The position numbers and the translations under genes are program-made. Below, one piece after another: positions 54,275-62,725 of a DNA stretch of 64,000 bases. Under the pieces are notes generated by a model. It had not been told where the DNA came from. It searched no databases and saw only the letters and a program-made list of their open reading frames with translations. The stretch is from Chitinophagaceae bacterium (GTDB taxonomy: Bacteria > Bacteroidota > Bacteroidia > Chitinophagales > Chitinophagaceae), in contig JADKHN010000001.1 in assembly GCA_016721725.1 (NCBI GenBank), positions 1,426,001-1,490,000 on the forward strand, written 5' to 3'. Numbering within the stretch: position 1 is the first letter of the stretch; each line of letters begins with the position of its first letter.

Positions 54275-54282
54275 TAATTTTG
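54275..54282 (+). promoter_or_regulatory. Possible -7 element for clpP2
   Basis: TAATTTTG in the 38-bp gap between clpP1 and clpP2, an exact TAnnTTTG match, 23 bp before the ATG. No -33 was seen. Confidence 0.4.
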
Positions 54283-54305
54283 CATTCACGATTAAAACGA
54301 TCAAC

Positions 54306-54935
54306 ATGACCTATAACCGCTATAATAACAAGAGGCAGAATGATGAAGAAGACAATCCAAAGGATGCGCCCGAACTGCCGATGGAAAAAATGATGTCGGG
54401 CTGGCAGTTTGATAAGAAATTCATTGAGCAACGCAAGGTATTCCTCTGGGGTGTCGTGGACGATAAAAGCGCACGTGACATCACCAACCGGCTGATGTAC
54501 CTGGAGGCTATCGATCCGGGCAAGGAGATCACTTTTTACATCAATAGTCCGGGTGGTGTGGTCACCAGCGGCATGGTGATCTATGATACGATGCAGATGA
54601 TCAGCTCGCCGGTCAGCACAGTATGCATGGGCATGGCCGCCAGCATGGGCAGTATCCTGCTCAGTGGCGGAACCAAAGGAAGAAGGTTCATCTTCCCCAA
54701 TGGCGAAGTGATGATCCATCAACCCAGTGGCGGGGGCCAGGGTACAAGCGCCGACCTGGAGATCATGGCCGAGCAGATCCGGAAGACCAAGTTGATGGGC
54801 GCCGAGATCCTGGCAAAAAATTGTGGTCAGACCGTCGAAAAAGTGATGAAGGACTTCGACCGCGATTATTGGATGGATGCAAAGGAGTCGATTGAATATG
54901 GCATCGTTGATGGCGTTTTGGACAAATTAAGCTGA
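54306..54935 (+). CDS. clpP: ATP-dependent Clp protease proteolytic subunit 2
   Basis: 209-residue second ClpP, clearly diverged from the first. Triad S113 (GMAASMGS), H138 (VMIHQPSGG) and D187 (FDRDYWM) is intact. The N-terminal 30 residues are polar and acidic (QNDEEDNPKDAPELP), different from ClpP1, and may affect ring pairing or ClpX docking. It is followed by a terminator-like hairpin before clpX. Confidence 0.93.
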   Translation: MTYNRYNNKRQNDEEDNPKDAPELPMEKMMSGWQFDKKFIEQRKVFLWGVVDDKSARDITNRLMYLEAIDPGKEITFYINSPGGVVTSGMVIYDTMQMISSPVSTVCMGMAASMGSILLSGGTKGRRFIFPNGEVMIHQPSGGGQGTSADLEIMAEQIRKTKLMGAEILAKNCGQTVEKVMKDFDRDYWMDAKESIEYGIVDGVLDKLS

Positions 54936-54980
54936 AAAAGCCCCTTTTTACACCATAAAAGCTCCTTTTCGGGGCTTTTT
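54935..54980 (+). terminator. Terminator, with alternative pairing, between clpP2 and clpX
   Basis: Compact stem AAAAGCTCC/GGGGCTTTT (54957-54965 with 54971-54979, one G-T pair), loop TTTTC, T tail. An upstream AAAAAGCCCC (54935-54944) can pair with the same GGGGCTTTTT and would replace the compact hairpin. Confidence 0.7.
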
Positions 54981-55020
54981 GCATCATAAGTACTAAAAAG
55001 CAACGTTAGCTATAAAATAA

Positions 55021-55052
55021 TTGTCTATATCCGGGCATCCTGTTTAACTTTG
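55021..55052 (+). promoter_or_regulatory. Predicted clpX promoter
   Basis: TAACTTTG (55045-55052) matches TAnnTTTG; TTG at 55021-55023 lies 21 bp upstream as a possible -33. The clpX ATG follows after 42 bp. Confidence 0.55.
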
Positions 55053-55094
55053 CCTTCGTTCTGATTTCATTGAAAACCCACCCGGGTCAAACTT

Positions 55095-55928
55095 ATGGCG
55101 AAACAACAAACTTTACATTGTTCATTCTGCGGACGCAGCCGTGATGAGGTTAAGATCCTCATTGCCGGACAGGATGGGCATATCTGTGAGAATTGTGTTG
55201 AGCATGCCCAAGAGATCATCGAACAGGAACTCGGAGGAACGTCTGACCATAAGCACAATTTCGCCAACGCAGCCAAACTGACAGTCAGGAAACCCATCGA
55301 GATCAAGAAATTCCTCGATGAATATGTTATCGGCCAGGATGATGCCAAAAAGATACTGGCCGTTGCGGTCTATAACCACTACAAAAGGCTCAACCAGAAG
55401 ATCGAGAACGACGTGGAGATCGAAAAGAGCAATATCATCATGGTGGGGGAGACCGGTACGGGAAAGACCCTGCTGGCCAAGTCGATCGCCCGGATGCTGA
55501 ATGTTCCCTTTGCCATCGTCGACGCCACTGTTTTTACGGAAGCCGGTTATGTGGGCGAGGATGTGGAAAGCATGTTGAGCCGTTTGCTGCAGGCCTGCAA
55601 TTACGATGTGGCCGCCGCCGAAAGAGGCATCGTCTTCATCGATGAGATCGATAAGATCGCCCGAAAAAGCGATAATCCATCCATCACCCGGGACGTCAGC
55701 GGAGAAGGTGTGCAGCAGGGATTGCTGAAATTGCTGGAAGGAACCGAAGTGCTCGTACCTCCACAGGGTGGACGTAAGCATCCCGAGCAAAAACTCATCA
55801 AGGTCAATACCCAGAATATCCTGTTCATTTGCGGCGGCGCATTCGACGGCGTGGAAAAGATCATCGCCCGGCGAGTGAATACCAATGCCATCGGATTCAA
55901 TGTGAACAAGGAATTGCAGGAATACTAG
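55095..55928 (+). CDS. clpX: ClpX unfoldase, N-terminal part, ended by a premature TAG
   Basis: 277 residues of the ClpX AAA+ unfoldase, which recognises and feeds substrates to ClpP. It has the zinc-binding domain C9, C12, C31, C34; Walker A GETGTGKT (118-125); pore loop GYVGED (151-156); Walker B FIDEID with D183/E184; and the RKH loop GGRKHP. The reading stops at TAG 55926-55928 in the middle of the AAA+ large domain. The same frame continues without a gap into the rest of ClpX (to 56336). The full-length gene would be 413 aa, the normal size. The gene's genuine stop is also TAG, so codon reassignment is unlikely. Confidence 0.88.
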   Translation: MAKQQTLHCSFCGRSRDEVKILIAGQDGHICENCVEHAQEIIEQELGGTSDHKHNFANAAKLTVRKPIEIKKFLDEYVIGQDDAKKILAVAVYNHYKRLNQKIENDVEIEKSNIIMVGETGTGKTLLAKSIARMLNVPFAIVDATVFTEAGYVGEDVESMLSRLLQACNYDVAAAERGIVFIDEIDKIARKSDNPSITRDVSGEGVQQGLLKLLEGTEVLVPPQGGRKHPEQKLIKVNTQNILFICGGAFDGVEKIIARRVNTNAIGFNVNKELQEY

Positions 55929-56336
55929 CATAATAACCTCCTTCATTTTGTGAATGCGGTGGACCTGAAACATTTCGGACTGATCCCTGAGTTACTGGGC
56001 CGGTTGCCGGTGGTGACCTATCTCAATCCCCTGGATGCCGAGACGCTGCGGAGTATCCTGACCGAACCCAAGAATGCCCTCATCAAACAGTTCACCCGCC
56101 TCTTCGAAATTGAAGGCATCGAATTGAAATTCGAACCGGCCGTTTATGATTTCATGGTCAAAAAAGCGTTGGAATATAAACTGGGCGCCCGTGGCCTGCG
56201 GAGCATTTGCGAAAGCATCCTCACCGACGCCATGTACGAACTTCCTTCCCAAAAAGTGAAGAATTTCGAGATCACCCTCGAATACGCCGAACGCAAATTC
56301 AGCAGCAGTAAATTGAGCATGCTGAAAGTGGCCTAG
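55929..56336 (+). CDS. clpX: ClpX, C-terminal part beyond the in-frame TAG
   Basis: In-frame continuation of clpX; a GTG at 55950 could start translation. It carries the GLIPELLGRLPV segment, the arginine-finger region and the small AAA+ domain with sensor-2 GARGLRSICE. Alone it lacks Walker A and B and cannot act as an ATPase. The sequence is well conserved with no further damage, which suggests a very recent mutation or a base-call error at 55926-55928. Confidence 0.8.
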   Translation, partial: HNNLLHFVNAVDLKHFGLIPELLGRLPVVTYLNPLDAETLRSILTEPKNALIKQFTRLFEIEGIELKFEPAVYDFMVKKALEYKLGARGLRSICESILTDAMYELPSQKVKNFEITLEYAERKFSSSKLSMLKVA

Positions 56337-56348
56337 CCCTGAATTCGC

Positions 56349-56374
56349 AATGGACAGTAGGCAATATGTCCATT
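56349..56374. other. Hairpin after clpX
   Basis: Inverted repeat AATGGACA/TGTCCATT (56349-56356 with 56367-56374), 10-nt loop, no T run. It may be a weak or Rho-assisted 3' end of clpX. Confidence 0.4.
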
Positions 56375-56561
56375 AATACAAGTAGAATAAACCGGGTTGG
56401 TTATAGTCTCAATACCTTTTCCGGATTCCCCATTTTCTCCCAAAATCAAATAGCGGTAAATCTTTTAGGTGGTTGTGCTATTTCAATTTATTTTTACACG
56501 GCAGGTATCAACTATCCTAAATCCAGCGGGGTCAGACTGTAGGTGATCTGCCGGGAAATAT

Positions 56562-56586
56562 AATCTTACATATTAAATCTTACATA
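56562..56586. repeat. 11-bp direct repeat just upstream of purA
   Basis: AATCTTACATA at 56562-56572 and 56576-56586, period 14 bp, ending 4 bp before the purA ATG. It could be an operator or a chance duplication. The rest of the 254-bp clpX-purA spacer shows only a hairpin near its left end. Confidence 0.5.
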
Positions 56587-56590
56587 CCAA

Positions 56591-57853
56591 ATGGTAGACG
56601 TAATACTGGGTTTGCAATGGGGCGATGAAGGCAAGGGAAAGATCGTTGATTATTTTGCCAATGATTATGATGTCATTGCCCGTTTCCAGGGCGGGCCCAA
56701 TGCGGGCCATACCCTCTATGTCGACGGCAAGAAGATCGTATTGCACCAGATACCCAGCGGTATCTTTCATGAGAACAAGACCAACCTCATCGGCAACGGT
56801 GTCGTGCTGGACCCGGTGATCCTGAAAAAAGAATGCGATAATGTGTCCGCCTTCGGGGTCAATTATAAGAAGAACCTGTTCATCAGTGAACGCACCCACC
56901 TGATCCTGCCCACCCACCGGGCTATTGACCGGGCGAGTGAATTGAGCAAGGGCATCGAAAAGATCGGAAGCACGCTGAAAGGGATCGGCCCCGCTTACAT
57001 GGATAAGACGGGCCGCAACGGGCTTAGGGTTGGCAACCTGCTCGACAAGAGCTTTACCACCGAATATATCAAACTGCGGTTGAAACACCAGAAACTGCTC
57101 GATAGCTTTAATTTCAATGAGGATATCAGCGGATGGGAAGAGGAATTCTTTGACGCGGTCGAATTCCTGCGTGGATTCAATATCGTCAACGGGGAGTATT
57201 TCATTAACGAAAAGATCAGGGAGGGACAGCGTGTCCTCGCCGAGGGGGCCCAGGGCAGCATGCTGGATGTGGATTTTGGAACATTCCCTTTTGTAACAAG
57301 CAGCAGTACCATATCCGCAGGTGTCTGTACGGGATTGGGAGTTGCCCCTCAAAAGATCCGGGAGGTCTTCGGTGTCTCCAAAGCCTACTGTACCCGGGTC
57401 GGAAGCGGACCGTTCCCCACCGAACTCAACGATGAGACCGGTGAACTGATCCGCAATACCGGCCATGAATTTGGCAGTACCACGGGCCGGCCAAGGCGTT
57501 GCGGGTGGATCGATGGCGTGGCGCTCCAGTATGCCTGTATGATCAACGGGGTGACCCAGATCATCATGACCAAGGCCGATATCCTGGACAACCTGGCCGA
57601 ACTGAAAGTATGTAACGGGTATAATATCAATGGAGAAGAGAAGAATATAGTTCCCTTCCAGATGAACCGGGTAAATATAGAACCTGTCTATAAAACGTTT
57701 CCCGGCTGGCAGGAAGACATCACGGCCATTACGCAATACCAGGATCTGCCGGAGGCGATGAAGAATTATATCAGTTACCTGAACGGGTATCTGGGGGTGC
57801 CGGTGAAATACATCAGTAACGGTCCGGGAAGGGACCAGATCGTCGTGGCTTAA
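56591..57853 (+). CDS. purA: Adenylosuccinate synthetase
   Basis: 420-residue GTP-dependent ligase converting IMP and aspartate to adenylosuccinate, the first step from IMP to AMP. The N-terminal P-loop-like motif is GLQWGDEGKGK (7-17), followed by FQGGPNAGHT and further on VGSGPFPTE and the base-recognition TTGRPRRCGW. Length is normal. It stands alone, 70 bp before the acidic-protein gene on the same strand. Confidence 0.96.
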   Translation: MVDVILGLQWGDEGKGKIVDYFANDYDVIARFQGGPNAGHTLYVDGKKIVLHQIPSGIFHENKTNLIGNGVVLDPVILKKECDNVSAFGVNYKKNLFISERTHLILPTHRAIDRASELSKGIEKIGSTLKGIGPAYMDKTGRNGLRVGNLLDKSFTTEYIKLRLKHQKLLDSFNFNEDISGWEEEFFDAVEFLRGFNIVNGEYFINEKIREGQRVLAEGAQGSMLDVDFGTFPFVTSSSTISAGVCTGLGVAPQKIREVFGVSKAYCTRVGSGPFPTELNDETGELIRNTGHEFGSTTGRPRRCGWIDGVALQYACMINGVTQIIMTKADILDNLAELKVCNGYNINGEEKNIVPFQMNRVNIEPVYKTFPGWQEDITAITQYQDLPEAMKNYISYLNGYLGVPVKYISNGPGRDQIVVA

Positions 57854-57923
57854 AAAAAAAGGTATATTTTTTTGGCTATTTGAAAAACTCGTGGAAATTT
57901 TACAGCACTAATCCTGTTTAACT

Positions 57924-58343
57924 ATGGCTTCCAAATCTGATAACACAAAAAAGACTGTTGCAAAGGCTTCCTCGGCTGAAAAACCATCGGTGAAGAAATC
58001 TGCGGTGCGTTCCAAAAAAGCGGATGATGATGACCTGGATGAAGATGATGACCTGGATCCTAAACCGGTGAAAGGAAAGGCCTCTTCCAAGAAAAGTAAA
58101 ACGGATGACGATGACGATGAGGATGTTGAAGTAGCTGATGACTGGGAAAAACCCGAAGAAGAGGATGATTGGGATCCTGATTTTGATGAATTCGATGTTC
58201 CCCGCTCGAAAGTGAAGAAGGTCGTCGGTAAAAAGGCCAAAGCTGATGAGGATGACGATTTCAAGATCGACGATGAATTCAAAGACCTGGGCTTTGATGA
58301 TCTCAGCGGCGGCGGATTCGATGAGGATGACGATGATTTTTAA
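57924..58343 (+). CDS. Low-complexity acidic protein, Lys-rich head and Asp/Glu-rich tail
   Basis: 139 residues, no recognised domain. The first about 35 residues are Lys/Ser/Ala rich (TKKTVAKASSAEKPSVKKS), the rest alternates acidic clusters (DDDDLDEDDDLD, DDDDDEDVEVADDWEKP) with short basic patches. It should be largely disordered and is reminiscent of RNA polymerase delta-type or histone-chaperone-like acidic tails, but no homology is claimed. Its stop overlaps the pabB start (TAATG), indicating translational coupling. Confidence 0.75.
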   Translation: MASKSDNTKKTVAKASSAEKPSVKKSAVRSKKADDDDLDEDDDLDPKPVKGKASSKKSKTDDDDDEDVEVADDWEKPEEEDDWDPDFDEFDVPRSKVKKVVGKKAKADEDDDFKIDDEFKDLGFDDLSGGGFDEDDDDF

Positions 58344-59683
58344 TGACCGGCGGAACGAACCCGTCAATAGCGGGAAAAATACCAGCATTGAGAAAAAGCA
58401 TTTCATTTCCTGTTGATCATTTTGCTGACTTCAGGATTCAGATGTTGAATTGGTTGAACCGGTTCAACATTTTTTGTTTTTTGGATAACCGCGAATACGC
58501 ATTCGATCCTCCTGCTTTCGAATGCCTGGCTGGCGCGGGGGTAAAACATTCCCTGGAGGCTCCCGCAGGCAGGGCCCTGGATGAACTGGATGATTTCACT
58601 GCATTACATTCAACCGAATGGATCTTCGGTCACCTGTCCTACGACCTGAAGAATGAAACGGCCCAAATGCAATCGGAGCATAAAGACCTTACCGGGTTTC
58701 CCGAACTCTTTTTTTTTATACCCGAGATCGTTCTGCAACTTGATAAACAGACGGTCCGCATCGAAACGGATTCCGATGCCATGGCGATCTATCAGGGGAT
58801 ACTTCAATGTCCCGCTACGATCGTCCATCAAGAAACGGAACCGGTCAACATCCGGAACCGGTTCACCCGGGAAGCTTATATTGATACGGTCAGCAAACTC
58901 AAAGCGCATATCCTGCGGGGCGATTGTTATGAGGTGAATTTTTGCCAGGAGTTCTATGCCACACCGGCGGAGATCGATCCCTTCTCTGTCTTTCACCGGC
59001 TGACGGCGTTATCCCCCAATCCATTTTCCGCCTTTTACCGGATCGGCGAGAGGTTTTGTTGTTGCGCCAGTCCCGAACGGTTCCTGGCCAAAAAGGGAAA
59101 CCGGCTATTCTCCCAGCCCATCAAAGGAACTTCAAAACGAAACCTGGTTGATGAGAAGGCGGACGAATCCGCCAGGCAATACCTTCTGAACAGTACGAAA
59201 GAGAAAAGCGAGAATGTGATGGTGGTCGATCTCGTCAGGAACGATCTCAGCCGCGTCTGCGAACCGGGTACGGTGAAAGTGGATGAACTGTTCGGGCTGT
59301 ATCGTTTTCCCCAGGTGCACCAGATGATCAGTACGGTCAGCGGGAAATTGGCGCCAGGCAGATCTTTAAGTGAGATATTGCACGCCACTTTTCCGATGGG
59401 TTCGATGACCGGGGCTCCAAAGATCCGGGTGATGCAACTGATCGAAAGATACGAGCGAACCAAACGCGGCCTTTTTTCAGGCGCCATCGGGTATATAAGA
59501 CCCGGCAATGAAGGATCATTCGACTTTGATTTCAATGTGATCATCCGAAGCATATTATATAATGCCGCCGACCAATATCTTTCTTTCGAGACCGGTAGCG
59601 CCATCACCTTTTACAGTGATCCCGAACAGGAATACGAAGAATGCCTGCTCAAGGCGGCGGCCATGCTGGAGATCCTTCGTTAA
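58343..59683 (+). CDS. pabB: Aminodeoxychorismate synthase component I
   Basis: 446-residue chorismate-binding enzyme of folate synthesis (chorismate plus ammonia to aminodeoxychorismate). Family motifs include GDCYEVNFCQEF, FCCCASPERFL, PIKGTSKR, VVDLVRNDLSR and GSMTGAPKIRVMQLIE. The ATG at 58343 overlaps the upstream stop. An in-frame TTG near 58388 is a reasonable alternative because homologues begin near SISFPVDHF. It converges on the lytic transglycosylase gene with only 4 bp between stop codons. Anthranilate synthase component I is the alternative, but the sequence looks closer to PabB. Confidence 0.88.
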   Translation: MTGGTNPSIAGKIPALRKSISFPVDHFADFRIQMLNWLNRFNIFCFLDNREYAFDPPAFECLAGAGVKHSLEAPAGRALDELDDFTALHSTEWIFGHLSYDLKNETAQMQSEHKDLTGFPELFFFIPEIVLQLDKQTVRIETDSDAMAIYQGILQCPATIVHQETEPVNIRNRFTREAYIDTVSKLKAHILRGDCYEVNFCQEFYATPAEIDPFSVFHRLTALSPNPFSAFYRIGERFCCCASPERFLAKKGNRLFSQPIKGTSKRNLVDEKADESARQYLLNSTKEKSENVMVVDLVRNDLSRVCEPGTVKVDELFGLYRFPQVHQMISTVSGKLAPGRSLSEILHATFPMGSMTGAPKIRVMQLIERYERTKRGLFSGAIGYIRPGNEGSFDFDFNVIIRSILYNAADQYLSFETGSAITFYSDPEQEYEECLLKAAAMLEILR

Positions 59684-59687
59684 GTTT

Positions 59688-60875
59688 TCAGGATTTTTTC
59701 TTTTTGCCTTTGGAAGAGGAGGGAGATGGGTAGTAGGTCTGCTGATTGGGTATGCTGTTCTCCCCCAGCAACATTTGAATGCACTCGTTCAGGATCTGGT
59801 ATTTTTTTGAGAGAAAGAGTTCCATTTTATCGGTGGGCAACCGCAGGTCATAATTGCCGTTTGAGGCCATCATGTTATCGAACAAGGGATTGTAGCGGTT
59901 GAACTGGCTGATCTCCATCGACAGGTTCTTGGTGATCACCAGTGAATTGTATTTTCCCGAGATGGTCTGAATGGCGCTGGTCTCTAATTCAGTATCCGTG
60001 AGTACCGGCTTGTTGTCGTAAGGATTCATACCTCCAATGGGATCAATATTGGGGTTCATGCTTCCTGCCGTGGTGATGCCTCCGGTGCCTTCCATGATGT
60101 AATGGGTGGCGATGAATTTTTTAACATGGTTCCGGCTTTCTTCCGGCAGGTAATATTGAAGGGCCCAGAAATTACGGCTGCCGCTTTTTTTAATGGCGCT
60201 GAAAACCCGTCCCGGTCCGCCGTTGTATGCGGCGATCACCAGCAGCCAGTCGTGCATTTGGCGGTATAACGTAAGCAGATACCGGGCGGCGGCATGGGTG
60301 CTTTTGTAATAATCCCTTCTTTCATCCAGTACATTGTTCACGATCAGGCCGTAATCCCTTGCGGTATAGGGCATGAACTGCCAGGGCCCGCCGGCACCCA
60401 CCCAACTGGTTGCCTGTGTACTGAGATTGCTTTCAATGACGGCGAGGTATTTCAGCTCGCGGGGTAATCCATATTGAGACAGGATATAATCCATCAGGTT
60501 GAAATAAGGCTGCCCCCATCCTTTCATCTTCAGCAGGGATTTGCTATGGGCGTGAAGATAATCCTGCATATAAGCCTCCGCATTGGGGTTCACCTGCGAG
60601 GAATAAGGCAACATGGGATTGTAGCTGTACTGGGCGAAGAGGTTTTTGAAACCGTATCGCGTCACCTGGCTGAAATACTGGACTTTCTCCTTTTGAGGGG
60701 GGGTCTTGGATTTGATGACCTCTTCGATGAGTTCGTTCTCCTTGGGGTCCTCGGCGATACCGGTGTCGGGTTGGGGTTGTTGCAGACTGGAATGGGTCAC
60801 TTTATCCCATGAAAAGCCCGTCCTTGCCTGGAGCAAAAAGAAGAGTAACAGGGTAAAAAAACTAATTCGCTTCAT
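59688..60875 (-). CDS. Membrane-bound lytic murein transglycosylase (MltD-like, SLT domain)
   Basis: 395-residue exported enzyme: signal peptide at about 1-22, SLT/goose-lysozyme-like domain at about 125-290. Catalytic Glu148 lies in YLAVIESNLSTQATS, followed by GAGGPWQFMPYTARDYGL and VIAAYNGGPG. It cleaves peptidoglycan glycan strands to anhydro-muropeptides. No LysM repeats are present, unlike E. coli MltD. Its start overlaps the end of gatA by 14 bp, so it is translated in the tatA-gatA direction. Confidence 0.9.
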   Translation of the reverse strand: MKRISFFTLLLFFLLQARTGFSWDKVTHSSLQQPQPDTGIAEDPKENELIEEVIKSKTPPQKEKVQYFSQVTRYGFKNLFAQYSYNPMLPYSSQVNPNAEAYMQDYLHAHSKSLLKMKGWGQPYFNLMDYILSQYGLPRELKYLAVIESNLSTQATSWVGAGGPWQFMPYTARDYGLIVNNVLDERRDYYKSTHAAARYLLTLYRQMHDWLLVIAAYNGGPGRVFSAIKKSGSRNFWALQYYLPEESRNHVKKFIATHYIMEGTGGITTAGSMNPNIDPIGGMNPYDNKPVLTDTELETSAIQTISGKYNSLVITKNLSMEISQFNRYNPLFDNMMASNGNYDLRLPTDKMELFLSKKYQILNECIQMLLGENSIPNQQTYYPSPSSSKGKKKKS

Positions 60876-62331
60876 ATTCAGTTTTCGGACGGCTGGTCCG
60901 GTATTGATCGATCAACAGACCGGAAAGCTGCAGCAAAGTTAATTCATCCGTCTTGGCTGTCATAATCTGTACGCCGAAAGGCATGCCGTTGCTGTGTTTG
61001 AATAAGGGTGCCGACAAACCGGGCAGGCCGGTGAGATTGGCGAAAACGGTATAGATATCCGCCAGGTACATGCTGGTCGGATCGGCATCATCATGATCAA
61101 AGGGAAGGGCGGTGGTTGGACTCACCGGTAACAGGATCGCGTCAAACTCACTGAAAATGAGGTTCACCTGGTCTACGAGCATGCGCCTCACCTGCTGTGC
61201 CTTGCTGAAATAGGCGTCGTAATATCCGGCGCTCAATACAAAGGTGCCGAGCATGATGCGGCGTTGCACTTCCTTGCCAAAACCTTCGCTCCGGGTCTGC
61301 TTGTAAAAATCTGTTAAATCTGTAACGGGAGCCTCGGAGCGATAGCCGAAACGGATCCCGTCGTAACGGCTCAGGTTGCTGCTGGCCTCCGCGGTGGTGA
61401 GCACATAATAGGCGGGAACCACGTGATCCAGTAAATGGAAGGGAGTTTCCGACACCGTATGCCCGTCCTGCTTTAACCGGTCGATCAGGTTGAGGATGGA
61501 ATCCCGGATCTCGCCATCCAGCGAAGGATGATCCAGTGCCGCGGAGAAATAGGCGATGCGGTATTTTTTTCCGGTTTGCCGCACGGGACCATAGGAAAGG
61601 GGTTTTTCTGACAGACAGGTACTATCATAATCATCCGGTCCGCTCATCACTTCCAGTAAGGCTGCCGCGTCCTCTACGGTATTTGAAAAGACCCCGATCG
61701 AATCGAAGGAAGAAGCATAGGCCAGGAGACCGTATCGGGAGATCCTGCCATAGGCGGGTTTTAAACCGATGATACCGCAGAAGTCGGCCGGTTGCCTCAC
61801 CGATCCGCCAGTATCACTCCCCAGGGATGCCATGCAAAGTCCGGCCTGCACCGCAACCGCGCTGCCACCGGAAGAACCGCCGGGTACCCTGTTGTGGTCA
61901 AGTGCGTTCAGCACTTTTCCGTAATACGAATTTTCATTGGTACTGCCCATGGCGAACTCATCGCAATTACAATGGCCGATGAGGATGGCGTCCTCATCGA
62001 GCAGGCGTTGAATGGCCGTCGCGTTGTATAAGCTGGTAAAGCCCTGCAGGATCCGGGAGGCGGCGGTCACGGGATGGTCCCGGTAACAGAGCACATCCTT
62101 GATGGCGATGACCACGCCGTGCAGTTTTTTAAGGGGTTGGCCCGAATTTCTTTTCTCATCCAGTTCAACGGCTTTTTGCAGGGCTTCAGCACCGTAAACG
62201 GAAGTGAATGCGTTCAGCACCTTTTCCTCTTCGATCTTTTGCAGGTAATGCTTGACCGCGTCTGTGCAGGTATAATCGTTCAATAATAAACCCTGGTGAT
62301 AGGCCTGTATACTGTTAAAGGAAAACATCAT
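60862..62331 (-). CDS. gatA: Aspartyl/glutamyl-tRNA amidotransferase subunit A
   Basis: 489-residue amidase-signature enzyme that provides ammonia for converting misacylated Glu-tRNA(Gln)/Asp-tRNA(Asn). The Ser-cisSer-Lys triad is K78 (VIAIKDVL), S153 (GGSSGGSA) and S177 (GSDTGGSVRQPADFCG). GatA-type residues such as SFDSIGVFSNTVEDAA are present. gatB and gatC are not in the window. It overlaps the transglycosylase gene downstream; tatA lies upstream across a long hairpin. Confidence 0.93.
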   Translation of the reverse strand: MMFSFNSIQAYHQGLLLNDYTCTDAVKHYLQKIEEEKVLNAFTSVYGAEALQKAVELDEKRNSGQPLKKLHGVVIAIKDVLCYRDHPVTAASRILQGFTSLYNATAIQRLLDEDAILIGHCNCDEFAMGSTNENSYYGKVLNALDHNRVPGGSSGGSAVAVQAGLCMASLGSDTGGSVRQPADFCGIIGLKPAYGRISRYGLLAYASSFDSIGVFSNTVEDAAALLEVMSGPDDYDSTCLSEKPLSYGPVRQTGKKYRIAYFSAALDHPSLDGEIRDSILNLIDRLKQDGHTVSETPFHLLDHVVPAYYVLTTAEASSNLSRYDGIRFGYRSEAPVTDLTDFYKQTRSEGFGKEVQRRIMLGTFVLSAGYYDAYFSKAQQVRRMLVDQVNLIFSEFDAILLPVSPTTALPFDHDDADPTSMYLADIYTVFANLTGLPGLSAPLFKHSNGMPFGVQIMTAKTDELTLLQLSGLLIDQYRTSRPKTEYEAN

Positions 62332-62356
62332 GAAGGGGGGGTAGGCTGTTTATGCA

Positions 62357-62399
62357 ATCGGCTGAAGCGGACCGGGGCATTCCGGGCGCTTCAGCCGAT
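62357..62399. other. Long stem-loop between tatA and gatA
   Basis: Perfect 13-bp stem ATCGGCTGAAGCG/CGCTTCAGCCGAT (62357-62369 with 62387-62399); the 17-nt loop contains a second CCGG/CCGG pairing. There is no T run on either strand, so it is not a classic terminator; an RNA-processing or partial-termination element is possible. Confidence 0.7.
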
Positions 62400-62418
62400 C
62401 CAAAGAATATGGGGCCGT

Positions 62419-62649
62419 TTATTGCGGCAACTGTTGTTTGGTGTCTTTTTCTTTCATGCCTTCTTCGATCTCGGACTTCACATTGTTCTTGGCGTCGGAG
62501 AATTCACGCATGCCGCGACCAATGCCACGCATCAACTCGGGGATCTTCTTACCCCCGAACATGAGCAATACAACGATCACAATGAGTATCCACTCACTGC
62601 CACCCGGCATCGATAATAACAAGACGGAATTGAGGAATGATAATGTCAT
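62419..62649 (-). CDS. tatA: Sec-independent protein translocase TatA/B
   Basis: 76-residue TatA-type protein: short N-terminal membrane helix (about 18-36), hinge FGGKKIPELMRGIGRGMREF, then a charged amphipathic tail. TatA multimers form the pore or weakened membrane patch for folded-protein export. tatC is not nearby. It is preceded by a TATCTTTG -7 element. Confidence 0.92.
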   Translation of the reverse strand: MTLSFLNSVLLLSMPGGSEWILIVIVVLLMFGGKKIPELMRGIGRGMREFSDAKNNVKSEIEEGMKEKDTKQQLPQ

Positions 62650-62666
62650 ATGTAGGCTTTAGGCGA

Positions 62667-62674
62667 CAAAGATA
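62667..62674 (-). promoter_or_regulatory. Predicted -7 element for tatA
   Basis: Minus-strand TATCTTTG, an exact TAnnTTTG match, 17 bp before the tatA ATG. Confidence 0.55.
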
Positions 62675-62725
62675 AATCAATTATTGACTTACCTGCGCAC
62701 TTACCTAAACATTATTAACCCCCGG

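Noticed and set aside
55926..55928. TAG as a reassigned sense codon
   Set aside because: TAG ends clpX itself, the DUF47 gene and rny, so it is an ordinary stop here.
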